Part shown: piece after piece, positions 16,674 through 26,736 of the stretch
How the letters are laid out: every line of letters begins with the position of its first letter
Numbering within the stretch: position 1 is the stretch's first letter
From: Bacteriovoracaceae bacterium
GTDB taxonomy: Bacteria; Bdellovibrionota; Bacteriovoracia; Bacteriovoracales; Bacteriovoracaceae
DNA: 38,529 nt
Direction of reading: 5' to 3'
Assembly: GCA_947461145.1 (NCBI GenBank)
Contig: CANHJD010000006.1
Coordinates: forward strand, 1-38,529
The notes under the pieces: generated by a model
Seen by the model: only the letters and a program-made list of their open reading frames with translations
What the model was told of the DNA's origin: nothing
Databases searched by the model: none
Program-made: the position numbers and the translations under genes

Positions 16674-17989
16674 TTTAATCCAACTAGAAATAGGTTTGGA
16701 GTCATGCCGATAAAAAACATTAAAAGTAGGATTATGACGTAAGGAAACATTTGTCCTAATGACATGTCAAAATTCTTAATCTTCTGAGGATAAGAGCTTT
16801 GCCCCAAAAACAACTTAGAAAAAACTAAAAAGAAAAGAATACCATTTAAACATGTTGCAAGGATGTGCCCAAGACCAAGAAGTGGATGTCTATCAAGAAG
16901 TCCGTTAATAACGAGATCCTCTACAACAAATGAAGCTCCAAGAGGAATTCCGATCATGCAAAAACCGAAAAGGCAAAACAATGTTGCTAACTTCGGATAG
17001 TACTGAGCAAGTCCATAAAATTGATTCAAACGTTTAATACTTGTGAACCGCTGAACATAGCTCACTAAAGACCAAAGTGCCGTTGCAGAGAGTGAGATGA
17101 CCATCATGTGCAAATACGCACCACGTGCCGCGGTTGAATCTGCCTGAAGACCAGTTAAAATCAATGAAGACTGGGCAACATAAAAATAGGTTGTTGTTTG
17201 AGAAACATTTGTTTCAAAGATTCCTCGTATAGTCCAATAGATAGAAGAAAAAATAGATAAACCTAGAAGTGACAAGGTAAAAATATCCGGATCCTGATTC
17301 AAAGTGGGCATGAGAAATTTTACAAAAAGCAAAACACCGGCACGAGAAAGAAAAATGCTTGAAATCTGATACCAAGCAAGATTTCCTACCATGTCATGAA
17401 TCCATGAATGGAAGGGAAAAACACCATGGGATTCATAGATGATAATAAAAGCAAGGATAAGAACTGGCCAGGTAAAAAACTCAGCAGGGAATTCAGAAAA
17501 AGAAGCAGTGGTTAAACCACTTTGAGCAGCAAAAAAAATCAATCCCAATAAACACAAAAAAGTCAGTGCATGCTGAATTAAATATGTACCACCGCCTGAA
17601 GTTTGATCCTGCCTGATACTACGGATAAATCTAATTGCTGGAAGCGAGCGTTGGAAACTCCAAAAGATAAAAAAAGTTAGAAGATTATTGGAAAGAATAA
17701 TACCAACAGCACCAAGGATGTAATAGATGAGTGAGGAGCTGATGGTGTTCTCTTTACGAATTGGATAGAGACCAACGAGAAGAGAGATACAAAAAACGGC
17801 CCCAGTAAAAAGACTAAACTGATCAAAGTTAAATTCAAAGATTGAGGTATTGATTTGAAAATTAGTGGCGCTATCTTGAACAAGAAAGAGCGTTAAAAAG
17901 GTTATTCCCAAAACAAAAAGAAGAGTAAAAATTAACTGTTGAAATTTACTGCTAATCTCAAAGATGGGAAGGCTACGTGATATCGTCAT
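16667..17989 (-). CDS. Second NuoL/MrpD-like membrane subunit of the DAB operon, apparently degenerate
   Basis: 440 aa, polytopic; FPFHSWIHDM aligns with the antiporter-like family; directly downstream of the DabB-like gene. Confidence 0.7.
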   Translation of the reverse strand: MTISRSLPIFEISSKFQQLIFTLLFVLGITFLTLFLVQDSATNFQINTSIFEFNFDQFSLFTGAVFCISLLVGLYPIRKENTISSSLIYYILGAVGIILSNNLLTFFIFWSFQRSLPAIRFIRSIRQDQTSGGGTYLIQHALTFLCLLGLIFFAAQSGLTTASFSEFPAEFFTWPVLILAFIIIYESHGVFPFHSWIHDMVGNLAWYQISSIFLSRAGVLLFVKFLMPTLNQDPDIFTLSLLGLSIFSSIYWTIRGIFETNVSQTTTYFYVAQSSLILTGLQADSTAARGAYLHMMVISLSATALWSLVSYVQRFTSIKRLNQFYGLAQYYPKLATLFCLFGFCMIGIPLGASFVVEDLVINGLLDRHPLLGLGHILATCLNGILFFLVFSKLFLGQSSYPQKIKNFDMSLGQMFPYVIILLLMFFIGMTPNLFLVGLKW

Positions 17990-17992
17990 AAT

Positions 17993-19330
17993 TTATCTCT
18001 TTTTAAAAATGAACATCATGAGGGAATTATTAATTTTCATCCATTTTTTTTCAAACTCAATATAAGTTCGAATTGGCCACGAAAGACCTTCTAGAATCTT
18101 TCCAGAAAAATAATCTAAGTGAAAACCATGGAGAGCATGCACATAGAAACGTCTACGAAAGGATCTTGAAACAATTTTTTCGATAGAAAGTTTTCTATCA
18201 ATAAGCGCATTTTCTTGAACCACAGGATTCTCGAAAAAATCCTGAATCAAGGAAGAGGATCTTAAAAACTGCCAAGTTCGAAGACTTGCGTGTGCAACAA
18301 TATGAAACAGGGCGAATTTAGTAAAACCAAGTGAAATTTCAACCCAAATGATACCCACTTGAGAAATTGTTGCAAATGCAAGCATCGTCTTTGCATCTGA
18401 ACGAGTTCTGCCCACTGCTGTTGCATAAAGGGCACTCAATGCGCCAACAATTCCTATCGTCCATAATAAAAGTGGGAAGTGTTCAAAGAAGCTATAGAAT
18501 CTTAAAAGTAAGAAGGGTCCTAGATGTACTGAGAGTGCACCATAGAAAATAGCACTTGAGGGAGTTGGACCTTCCATTGCGGCCGGCAACCATGAACTAA
18601 ATGGGAGCTGCCCACTTTTGGCGAGTGCCGCCCAGATAATAAATAAACCAATGAATGTCATCGCAACAACACCACCATGACCAGACTCTTGCAAATGGAT
18701 ATTATGTAGCAATGAGGGAATTTCAACAAAATCTGTAGTGTGCATGTAATGATGCGCCCAAGCGGCAGCAGCAAGAATTCCCATATCACAAAAGCGATAG
18801 CTAACAACTGCCTTTAAAGAATGCCGGACTGGTTGAGACTGATTATAAAAGTACCCAATTAGAAGTACTGATGCCGTCCCTACTAATTCCCAACCAGCAA
18901 AGATCAAATCTAAAGATCGCGCAAAGCTGACTATATTTAAGCCCAACATAAGAGTCGTTAGAAGAAAAATAAACCTAAAATAGCCCTCTTCTTTATGCAA
19001 GTAATTCCGAGAGAATCGAAAAATAATTCCAATGAGAAGACAAGTCAGCAACGCATAAGTGGATCCAAGCAAATCAATGATAAACCGGATTTTAAAATCA
19101 TAATCACCAACTTGGATCCAAGCGGGATAATTAATAGAAATTGGTAGGGAACCATTGTGAATAACAAGAATACTTAGTGCTAAGCTTATGAGACTTGTGA
19201 GGATTGACATCCATTTAACACTCTCAGATAAGAACCTTTCAGGCAGATCCATTCTTGCAAAGAAACTAAGGCCCAAAAAAACAATCCAACTGAATGGAAT
19301 TAGAAGTAAAGAGAGAAATAAATGTTCCAT
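17993..19330 (-). CDS. dabB: DabB-like proton-conducting antiporter subunit (NuoL family)
   Basis: AGWELVGTASVLLIGYFYN and ALAKSGQLPFSSWLPAAMEGPTPSSAIFYGALSVHLGPFLLLRF retain the family Glu, Lys and His; overlaps the end of dabA. Confidence 0.85.
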   Translation of the reverse strand: MEHLFLSLLLIPFSWIVFLGLSFFARMDLPERFLSESVKWMSILTSLISLALSILVIHNGSLPISINYPAWIQVGDYDFKIRFIIDLLGSTYALLTCLLIGIIFRFSRNYLHKEEGYFRFIFLLTTLMLGLNIVSFARSLDLIFAGWELVGTASVLLIGYFYNQSQPVRHSLKAVVSYRFCDMGILAAAAWAHHYMHTTDFVEIPSLLHNIHLQESGHGGVVAMTFIGLFIIWAALAKSGQLPFSSWLPAAMEGPTPSSAIFYGALSVHLGPFLLLRFYSFFEHFPLLLWTIGIVGALSALYATAVGRTRSDAKTMLAFATISQVGIIWVEISLGFTKFALFHIVAHASLRTWQFLRSSSLIQDFFENPVVQENALIDRKLSIEKIVSRSFRRRFYVHALHGFHLDYFSGKILEGLSWPIRTYIEFEKKWMKINNSLMMFIFKKR

Positions 19331-22095
19331 TAGCCAATCTCCGCAAAATCATCTTCGGAAGTTTTCTTATTTATTAAGTCCACTGAAGTCTTGTAATTTT
19401 TCATAGCAAGGATATCAATCTCTAATTTTTTAAATTCATGTTCCTTAAAAATAAACCATTCATTAAGTTCTGGATCAAAAACACACAGCCTCATCCAATG
19501 ATTATAAAGTAGCTTTTTTAGCCGTCCATGATTGTCAAAGATCTTTTTAACTCTTTCTAGAGGAGCTTCAACAATTGTCATATTCCTTATCGGTTCGTGA
19601 ATTTCAACCATTTGACGAGCTAGACCGATTCTTAAATCACTTGAAGAGCCAGTCATAACTCCCAAAAGAGAAGTTAGATTAAGAGGTAACTTTGAGCCAC
19701 ATCCAAAATTATCGTTATCAACACACGAAAAGTAATAATCCATATTAATATTTACAGCAACAGGAATACCACCAAGGATAACTTGTTGAAGGATTTCACC
19801 CTGCGGATCTATTTTCCAATCATATGTTAAAAGGAATGATCGTCGATTCAGAAAAAGACCTTTAGTCAAATCACGAAGTCCAACAATTGCAAGAGCATTC
19901 GTTGAATGACCATATTCTGGGCGTGGTTGGGCCAAATCTTCTGCTCTTTCTCTAACGTGCTTTATGGCGAATTCGGGATCATGTTTCGCCCTTGGAAGAC
20001 TAAAGCGCTGACATCTTTCAAATGCGTTAAGCTTACAGGCTTCTTGAAGATAAGATCGAATTTTTGCAAACTCTTCCAGATAGCTTTCTGGAAGAAATTC
20101 AAGATCAAAAAAATGAATTTCATCAGTACAAGTGTCATGAAAACCGGACACAACATAAGTTTCTTTTGGAATAGATATACCGGCAGCTTCCAGATGGATT
20201 CGAACTTCCGGGTCGTTTGCCATTTTTGCAAAAGCTCGAGAATTTGGAACACCAGCGTTTCCGCCACAGGCTCCACATCCATAGGCCTGTTTGAAAGGAT
20301 TATTATTACTTGTAGAGCCATGTCCCATCAAAATAACGAGTTTAGAGAACTCTTTTTTTAGGCCACACATTGAAATAATCGCTTCAACAATCTTCGCCAT
20401 TTCTTTCTTCGTATAACCTGTCCTCTCATCAGTATGATCTAGGGAAATCTCGGATTCGGGCAGTGGGCTCACAAAATGATTAAACTTCTCGCGGAACCCC
20501 TTGCTTTGCTTTGGAAAGAAAACCTGAAGAAACATGGGAACTATGCTGACAACACCTAAGATAAGAGTTGAAAGGAAACCTCTCACTAGAGTACGAGACA
20601 TGTAATACAAGCTTAAGTCAGACATACCTTTTAATTGATTTAGCTTTAAGAAACTCTCCGCATTTTTGGTATTTTTGGGAACTTCTCTTACTATCCGACT
20701 TGGCTGAATAACTGGAGGACACTGAGCTATTAGTCGCTTATGCTTAAGGCTACTAAACTTCATATCAATGCCAAAGAATCCAACAACTCCGAATGTTTTA
20801 ATATTCGGATTTATTTCTTCAAGATGCCTACGAATTGACTCTTCCCTATCATCAATACAAAAAAGAACCTGAGCATCAGTGGGAGTGACCTTATTATTCG
20901 AGCGATCATGAGAAACGATAGCGGATAAAGCTTCCCTATAAAAATGATTTTCAAAAGCCTCATGCCAGAGCCTTACTAAATGCTCTTTTTCAGAAGAGTC
21001 AACATTCTTGATTAGAGTGACTAATTCTTCAGATGATAATTTTTCAATCCAGGGGATTGGAACATTGAATGCTCTAACAATCTGATAAAGGGCCAGACTC
21101 AGGTGAAAACTTCGCAATGAAATTGTTTCTTCTCTACCATAAATCATCGCAAGATCAGTTGAGTGTAATTTTGCATGGTATTCATCAAGAGAAGTTTCAA
21201 CTAAAATAAGTGCTGCAATAAAATCAACAAGCTTAATGTTTGGTGCTTGAACTGTTGCCTGCCAAGGCTCCGTTTCGAGCTTATTGACCATTCCTGACCA
21301 GCCTTTAAGATCGAAAAGTAGCTCCAGTAAATAATTCTCCCAGGATTCCATTGGGATATTAATTCGACTTAATTCTGCTTCAATAATCTGTTTGGGTGGA
21401 AGTCCATTGTATGCGTTAACTTTTTTTGCAAGAATCTTTTGCCATTCAGTCCCGTACTTTCTAACAACTTCCACATCATCGATAAAGAATGCCCAAAAAC
21501 CTTTTTTTACAAATGGGTTTGACCAGAAACTTTGTCCTTGATCTAAAAAGCTTGAAATGAGTTTAATAACGTAGGGATGAGTTGAAGCCGCCAAAGACTC
21601 ATTATAGTATTTTTCCCAGTAGGCCTTAGCACGATATTTTTTACCACCCTGAGGTAGAATTAACTCCTGCCCGTTCATTTTCTGTGCACATGCTTCCCAA
21701 AGTTCTCGATCTTCAATATCAGGCTGAATTTCATCATCATTAAAAGCAATATCTGCAAACATTAACCTCAAGTAAAAATCCTTAAGGTCTAAATTTAGCA
21801 TTTTAGCAGTTTCAGAATTATTATAATGAAGTAAGTACTGATCTATTCCTAAGTTGACATCATTCATTGTGATTTTATTTTCAACGTACTTCTGCTTATA
21901 TTTTTCAACTGACCAGTAAGAATTAGCTCGATATAAAGCTCCAGCATCGGCCAAAGCTTCATGAAATTCTTTTCCCTCAAACATCATTAAAATATTATTA
22001 TGAACAAAACTATGTAGAGGATTTTGAATTGGCAATTTTGCCCTTACTTTCTCTAGAATCACTTCCAAGGGTGAGAGGTCTTTAGCATCAGTCAT
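19330..22095 (-). CDS. dabA: DabA (DUF2309/UPF0753) inorganic carbon transporter subunit
   Basis: 921 aa; VLFCIDDREESIRRHLEE and LMGHGSTSNNNPFKQAYGCGACGGNAGVPNSRAFA contain the beta-carbonic-anhydrase-like metal-site residues (C, D, H, C). Confidence 0.93.
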   Translation of the reverse strand: MTDAKDLSPLEVILEKVRAKLPIQNPLHSFVHNNILMMFEGKEFHEALADAGALYRANSYWSVEKYKQKYVENKITMNDVNLGIDQYLLHYNNSETAKMLNLDLKDFYLRLMFADIAFNDDEIQPDIEDRELWEACAQKMNGQELILPQGGKKYRAKAYWEKYYNESLAASTHPYVIKLISSFLDQGQSFWSNPFVKKGFWAFFIDDVEVVRKYGTEWQKILAKKVNAYNGLPPKQIIEAELSRINIPMESWENYLLELLFDLKGWSGMVNKLETEPWQATVQAPNIKLVDFIAALILVETSLDEYHAKLHSTDLAMIYGREETISLRSFHLSLALYQIVRAFNVPIPWIEKLSSEELVTLIKNVDSSEKEHLVRLWHEAFENHFYREALSAIVSHDRSNNKVTPTDAQVLFCIDDREESIRRHLEEINPNIKTFGVVGFFGIDMKFSSLKHKRLIAQCPPVIQPSRIVREVPKNTKNAESFLKLNQLKGMSDLSLYYMSRTLVRGFLSTLILGVVSIVPMFLQVFFPKQSKGFREKFNHFVSPLPESEISLDHTDERTGYTKKEMAKIVEAIISMCGLKKEFSKLVILMGHGSTSNNNPFKQAYGCGACGGNAGVPNSRAFAKMANDPEVRIHLEAAGISIPKETYVVSGFHDTCTDEIHFFDLEFLPESYLEEFAKIRSYLQEACKLNAFERCQRFSLPRAKHDPEFAIKHVRERAEDLAQPRPEYGHSTNALAIVGLRDLTKGLFLNRRSFLLTYDWKIDPQGEILQQVILGGIPVAVNINMDYYFSCVDNDNFGCGSKLPLNLTSLLGVMTGSSSDLRIGLARQMVEIHEPIRNMTIVEAPLERVKKIFDNHGRLKKLLYNHWMRLCVFDPELNEWFIFKEHEFKKLEIDILAMKNYKTSVDLINKKTSEDDFAEIG

Positions 22096-22262
22096 ACACG
22101 GCTCTTTTTTAAATTAAACGAATAGAATAATAGTACTCCACCGCAGAGCTTTAACAAGAACATGATTTTTTTTTAATCAGTTAATTTTTTTTCATCCCCA
22201 AAGTATTGCTGTCAGGCATCTAGTTTTTTGTTATCATTGTTTTGAAATCAAAAAGGATAACA

Positions 22263-22970
22263 ATGGCGAGCTCGAAACCTAATTCTCATATTGTTTTTTT
22301 ACATGGGGCACTTGGTACTTCTAAGGATCTCACTTCCCTAATAGAAATCTTTGAAACCAAAGGTTATAAAACGCATACATTTGATTTTTCCGGACACGGA
22401 CCGGGAAGTAAAAATTTTGAAGAGTTTAGAATCGACTGTTTTGCTAAGGCTTTAGACCTGTTTTTAAGTTCCAACAACATCAAGTCTTCAGCAATTTTTG
22501 GTTATTCAATTGGCGGCTATATTGCGCTATATCATAAAGCCCATTTCGAAGACTCTCCCATAAATACTATCATCACCTATGGTACAAAATTTAACTGGTC
22601 CCCAAAAATATTGGCACGAGAAATGGCCATGCTAGACCCAGAATACATCTTGGCAAAAATGCCTCAATTCGCCGATTCCCTGCATGAGAAACATGGAGAG
22701 GACTGGAAAATGGTTTTGAGATCTACTGCTCACATGTTTCAAAATCTTGAGCGACTTGATGGTTTAACAAAGGAAGACTTCAGCGATATTGATATCCCAA
22801 TAACATTGGTTCATGGCGATCTGGATAGAAATGTGACTGCAGAAGAAACGCTCCTTACATCTTCCTGGATAAAAAAAGGCAAGGTGAAGACATTAGTTAA
22901 TTCGAAGCATGAACTTGATAAAGCAAACTTAAAAGGATTAGCAGAAATTATTGAGCAAGCCTTGGAATAA
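22263..22970 (+). CDS. Alpha/beta hydrolase
   Basis: HGALGTSKDL, nucleophile elbow GYSIGG, VHGDLDRNVTAEE, SKHELDK. ATG at 22263 preferred over the track TTG at 22242. Confidence 0.85.
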   Translation: MASSKPNSHIVFLHGALGTSKDLTSLIEIFETKGYKTHTFDFSGHGPGSKNFEEFRIDCFAKALDLFLSSNNIKSSAIFGYSIGGYIALYHKAHFEDSPINTIITYGTKFNWSPKILAREMAMLDPEYILAKMPQFADSLHEKHGEDWKMVLRSTAHMFQNLERLDGLTKEDFSDIDIPITLVHGDLDRNVTAEETLLTSSWIKKGKVKTLVNSKHELDKANLKGLAEIIEQALE

Positions 22971-22994
22971 GGGCCTCGGAAATTCCGAGACCCC
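22971..22994. terminator. Bidirectional hairpin between convergent genes
   Basis: GGGCCTCGG-AAATT-CCGAGACCCC inverted repeat with one mismatch, between a + gene ending 22970 and a - gene ending 23010. Confidence 0.6.
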
Positions 22995-23009
22995 TTGAAA
23001 AATTTCTAA

Positions 23010-23636
23010 TTACTTAATTAGGCCTTCCTCTTTCATTGCTTTAATTACTGCTGGACGCTCTGAAACTCTCTTCATATATGTGTTAAGATTTGACCAAAGA
23101 GTCATATCGATTCCAACATATTTTGTCCAAGTGAGACAAGTAAATAGATAGGCATCTGCAATTGTGAAATCGTTACCCATAAGGTAATTATTTTGACCTA
23201 ACTTTTCGGCCAAAAAATTGAATTTATCTGTAAGAACATTTTTGTAAAAATTTTTCACATCATTTTGAGTCTCAGTCGATTTAAACATTTTTTCAGTACC
23301 GAAAAGTGGTGAGAAATTTTTATGAATTTCTGTTGCAACAAAGTTCGTCCACTCAAGAGTGCGAAAACGGTCTGAAGTGCCAAATTTAGCAAGCATCGTT
23401 CCATCATTTTTATAGTCAGCAAGGTACTGAGAAATGATTGCACCCTCAGTAAGAATTTCACCATTTTCCATTTTTAGAGCTGGAACGCACCCTTTCATAT
23501 TAATGTGCTTATAATCTCCAGATGTAATCGTCTTGTTAGTAAGGTTTACAGATTCAAGTTCATAAACCATGTTAAGTTCTGCCATAACAATGTGCGGAGC
23601 AAGTGAGCAGGCACCTGGGCTGTAATACAATTTCAT
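23010..23636 (-). CDS. Glutathione S-transferase
   Basis: MKLYYSPGACSLAPHIVMAEL and C-terminal FTIADAYLFTCLTW. Confidence 0.92.
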   Translation of the reverse strand: MKLYYSPGACSLAPHIVMAELNMVYELESVNLTNKTITSGDYKHINMKGCVPALKMENGEILTEGAIISQYLADYKNDGTMLAKFGTSDRFRTLEWTNFVATEIHKNFSPLFGTEKMFKSTETQNDVKNFYKNVLTDKFNFLAEKLGQNNYLMGNDFTIADAYLFTCLTWTKYVGIDMTLWSNLNTYMKRVSERPAVIKAMKEEGLIK

Positions 23637-23825
23637 AAAATCTCCAATGGTTAAAAAGTTAAAAGTGAATTCTGGCCTAAGAGATAAAATAGGTCTAGCA
23701 GCGGTGCAATTTTCCAGAGTATTTTAGTTCGTTTCCACCGAAGGTGTTATCTATTTGCCTATAAAGGTGAAGGTGGAAGTTCCTTGATTTTTCTGTAAAC
23801 TGATTCAGTCAAAGGGTTGTTATTA

Positions 23826-26630
23826 ATGAAGGAATATACTTGGGTTGCAGAACTTGCCACGGACTGTAAGAATTACGCCGATTCATTAGGCTTTTTCTTC
23901 TCTAGGGCAATCTCAAAAGTTGATCTGCCTGATGTATCTAGCTCTCAATTAAAACGATCATGGTCCGTCCTTGCCAGAGATATGGTACATCTGGGATTTG
24001 ATGAAGAGGATGCACTTCCCCCAGATATTGAGGCGACAATTGAAGCCTTACAATTCTTAGGAATAAAAAAATTAGAAGAAAATCTTGTTGATGAGCAAAA
24101 ACTTGCTGAAGCTCTTGGAAGAACTCTTCAAAAACTACTCGAGACCATAGGTGCTTATCCAACTATTTTTGAAATGCTTGATCAAGTAGATTTACTTGAG
24201 GATATGGTTGGAACCATAGCAAAAAGATATCTACCACTCTTTAAACTTTTTCCGGCCTTCTCAAATGAAGCTCTCTCTATTATTCCCTATTTGAAAGAAC
24301 CCCTTTTTACAGCACTCTATGAACTACCTGAATCTGAGCACCTTCGCCTAACTCAGCTCACTCATAAAGTTCTTCATAGCTTTTACAATAATCAAGTTAG
24401 ACCTAAATTAGTTGAAACTCTAAAAGATAACTTAAAAGGAAGAAATTTACTTCTTCCTCTGATCGATGAAGCCGTTAATCATCTTCCAGATGATCGCTGC
24501 ATGACTGCTTTAATCAGCATCCTTTGCACGCCCAGAGAGGAACTTTCTCAAGGGAGAATTATTTCCATAGTTCTTCAGGAGTTAGGGGGAATGTATGTGA
24601 AGCTTGCCCAGGTACTTGCAGAGCTAGCTCCACCTTCTCTTGCCAGAGAACTCCGTCACCAGCAAGATAAGCTCGGAGGAATTTTCGGAAGCCAGGAAAA
24701 ATCTTGGAAGTATGTCCTGAAAATTTTTGAAAGACCATCTTGGGCCGAGTACAAAGAGTATATTAAAATTCCAACGACGGTACACAATGCATTTGCAGGA
24801 GCGTCTGTTGGAGCAATTTATGAATTTGAACTAACTGAAATTGGAAAAATTAAATTTGAAACGACAGGTACTGTACTTCTTAAAGTTCAAAGACCAGGGC
24901 TAACTCAACTCTTTGAAGAACAAAAAGCGACCCTTCTCGCAATCCTCGAACATCTAGATAAATCACTCGACACAAGTGACTTATCCTCTGATGATATTAC
25001 AGAAGTCAGAAGCCTGATCATGGCCTTAAAAAGAACGATCATTAATTACGCGGCTCAAAGTATAGGCGAGCTTGATTTCAGGATTGAGAAAAAAAATGCA
25101 GAAAATGTAAAAGAAGCCCTCAAAGGAGCTTTTAGCTTACAGGTCCCTGACTTTTATCACGTCGAGACAGATGTTGTCTTAATGGGAAGAATAAGAGGGG
25201 AAAAGATAACTTCTGTTGTCCATTCTCGCTACCTTGAAAGAATGACTATCGCAGATATTGTAACAGAGGCTTACTTGTACATGATGTTTCAAAAAGGAAT
25301 CATCTGGGCCGATCCTCACGCTGGAAATATTCTTTATGATGCTGACAATCTTCAGATCAAGCTAATCGACCTCAATCCTTGTTTTACATGGGACCAGTCA
25401 ACCGTAAGAGAATTTTTCGCTTTTCTTTATCGATTAATTCTTAACGATCAGAAAGGAATTTTCGAAGGACTCTCAAAGCTCGTCGAGAACCCAGAAGAGC
25501 TCACAACTGAGAAAGGTAAGAAAGTTATCAGTGATTTTATCACCAATGGAAATCAGGGTGAGTTCATTCGTTCTTTAAGTGACTTAGTTCGACTCCTAAG
25601 TGAAGCCAACATAAATCTTCGAATTGAAGTTCAGGCTGCCCTTCGTGGACTTTCCCAGGTCTATCTCACGGCAAATGCAATTTCTTCAAGAAATAATTTT
25701 GGAAAAATTCTTCAGAAACAGTTTGGCTGGAGGAAATTATTAAAACTCGTTTTTGCGATTGGCCCCTTTAAGGTCTTGCGCTCTCTACTTCCGATTGCCT
25801 TCAGTGTTGTCCGAAATTCTCCTGAACAAGAAGTTGGACCAACTCTCGATGAAAGAGACATCACTGCTATTGAGCTCGCTCTTAAAATTCTCAAGACTGA
25901 AAATGTTTGTAATATTGAATTCATTAGAAATTCTCCTGAAGAGAATACTCATTTGACCTTAGCAGCAGATGGTTCAAGTTTAATTAAATCAACAAACCTT
26001 AAAATTGAAATCCAGACTGAAACAAAGCCAGCTTCCGTGAAATATATTGTAGAAGCTCCTACCAAAGAATGGCTTAAGGAGAGGCAAGAATATATTAAAC
26101 TCCAAGGTATGGGCTTTACGCTTTGCCTAGTCGAGTGCTTAGAGCAATTAAGACGACACTCTCTTGAGGATTACTGGTCTGTGGTAGAAAGCTGGAGCTT
26201 AAGTACGACTCAAAAATCTCCTCGTGCCAATATGCTCATCGGAGAGGTCAAACTTGCGGCAAGAGTTTTATTTACCAAGCGCTATTCAAATATTTGGACT
26301 TCAGAATTCATAAGCGTGTCTTTTTGGAATCGATACTTATGGAAAATTCTCATTCGTTTTGAGGAAAGATTTGAAAGACGAGAGCAGGGTTACTTTTCTA
26401 TTCTTTCTAAAAAAATGGGTAAGGCCAAAGTTGGCGAATTAACTTTCGGAACACTTCAGCGCCTAAAAATTATTGCCTATCGATTGATCATCAGTGGACT
26501 CAAAAGCCTTATTAAAAGAAGTCGTTTTGAAATGAACCTTTTGCCATTACCTACGGAAGATCTTATTCACCGAATGCTTCATGGCCTTTTAAGACGGGGC
26601 CTCAATAACAACGTAAAATCAGATACATAG
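23826..26630 (+). CDS. Large UbiB/AarF/ABC1-like atypical kinase with N- and C-terminal extensions
   Basis: GGMYVKLAQVLAELAPP, AGASVGAIYEF...VLLKVQRPG, ELDFRIEKKNAENV, WADPHAGNILYD, LIDLNPCF. ATG at 23826 preferred over the track TTG. Confidence 0.85.
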   Translation: MKEYTWVAELATDCKNYADSLGFFFSRAISKVDLPDVSSSQLKRSWSVLARDMVHLGFDEEDALPPDIEATIEALQFLGIKKLEENLVDEQKLAEALGRTLQKLLETIGAYPTIFEMLDQVDLLEDMVGTIAKRYLPLFKLFPAFSNEALSIIPYLKEPLFTALYELPESEHLRLTQLTHKVLHSFYNNQVRPKLVETLKDNLKGRNLLLPLIDEAVNHLPDDRCMTALISILCTPREELSQGRIISIVLQELGGMYVKLAQVLAELAPPSLARELRHQQDKLGGIFGSQEKSWKYVLKIFERPSWAEYKEYIKIPTTVHNAFAGASVGAIYEFELTEIGKIKFETTGTVLLKVQRPGLTQLFEEQKATLLAILEHLDKSLDTSDLSSDDITEVRSLIMALKRTIINYAAQSIGELDFRIEKKNAENVKEALKGAFSLQVPDFYHVETDVVLMGRIRGEKITSVVHSRYLERMTIADIVTEAYLYMMFQKGIIWADPHAGNILYDADNLQIKLIDLNPCFTWDQSTVREFFAFLYRLILNDQKGIFEGLSKLVENPEELTTEKGKKVISDFITNGNQGEFIRSLSDLVRLLSEANINLRIEVQAALRGLSQVYLTANAISSRNNFGKILQKQFGWRKLLKLVFAIGPFKVLRSLLPIAFSVVRNSPEQEVGPTLDERDITAIELALKILKTENVCNIEFIRNSPEENTHLTLAADGSSLIKSTNLKIEIQTETKPASVKYIVEAPTKEWLKERQEYIKLQGMGFTLCLVECLEQLRRHSLEDYWSVVESWSLSTTQKSPRANMLIGEVKLAARVLFTKRYSNIWTSEFISVSFWNRYLWKILIRFEERFERREQGYFSILSKKMGKAKVGELTFGTLQRLKIIAYRLIISGLKSLIKRSRFEMNLLPLPTEDLIHRMLHGLLRRGLNNNVKSDT

Positions 26631-26736
26631 AGCCAGCTTCCATGAAGAAATTACTCTCATCTTTTTGGTAAGTGACAAATGGTCCCTAAGTTATTAATTT
26701 CCTAAAAAATTTTTACTTTAAAGGCCACTTTTAATT

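Noticed and set aside
19906-20361. + strand 151-aa ORF and - strand 119-aa ORF (19962-20321) inside dabA
   Set aside because: Overlap a strongly supported dabA coding region; no protein-like motifs.
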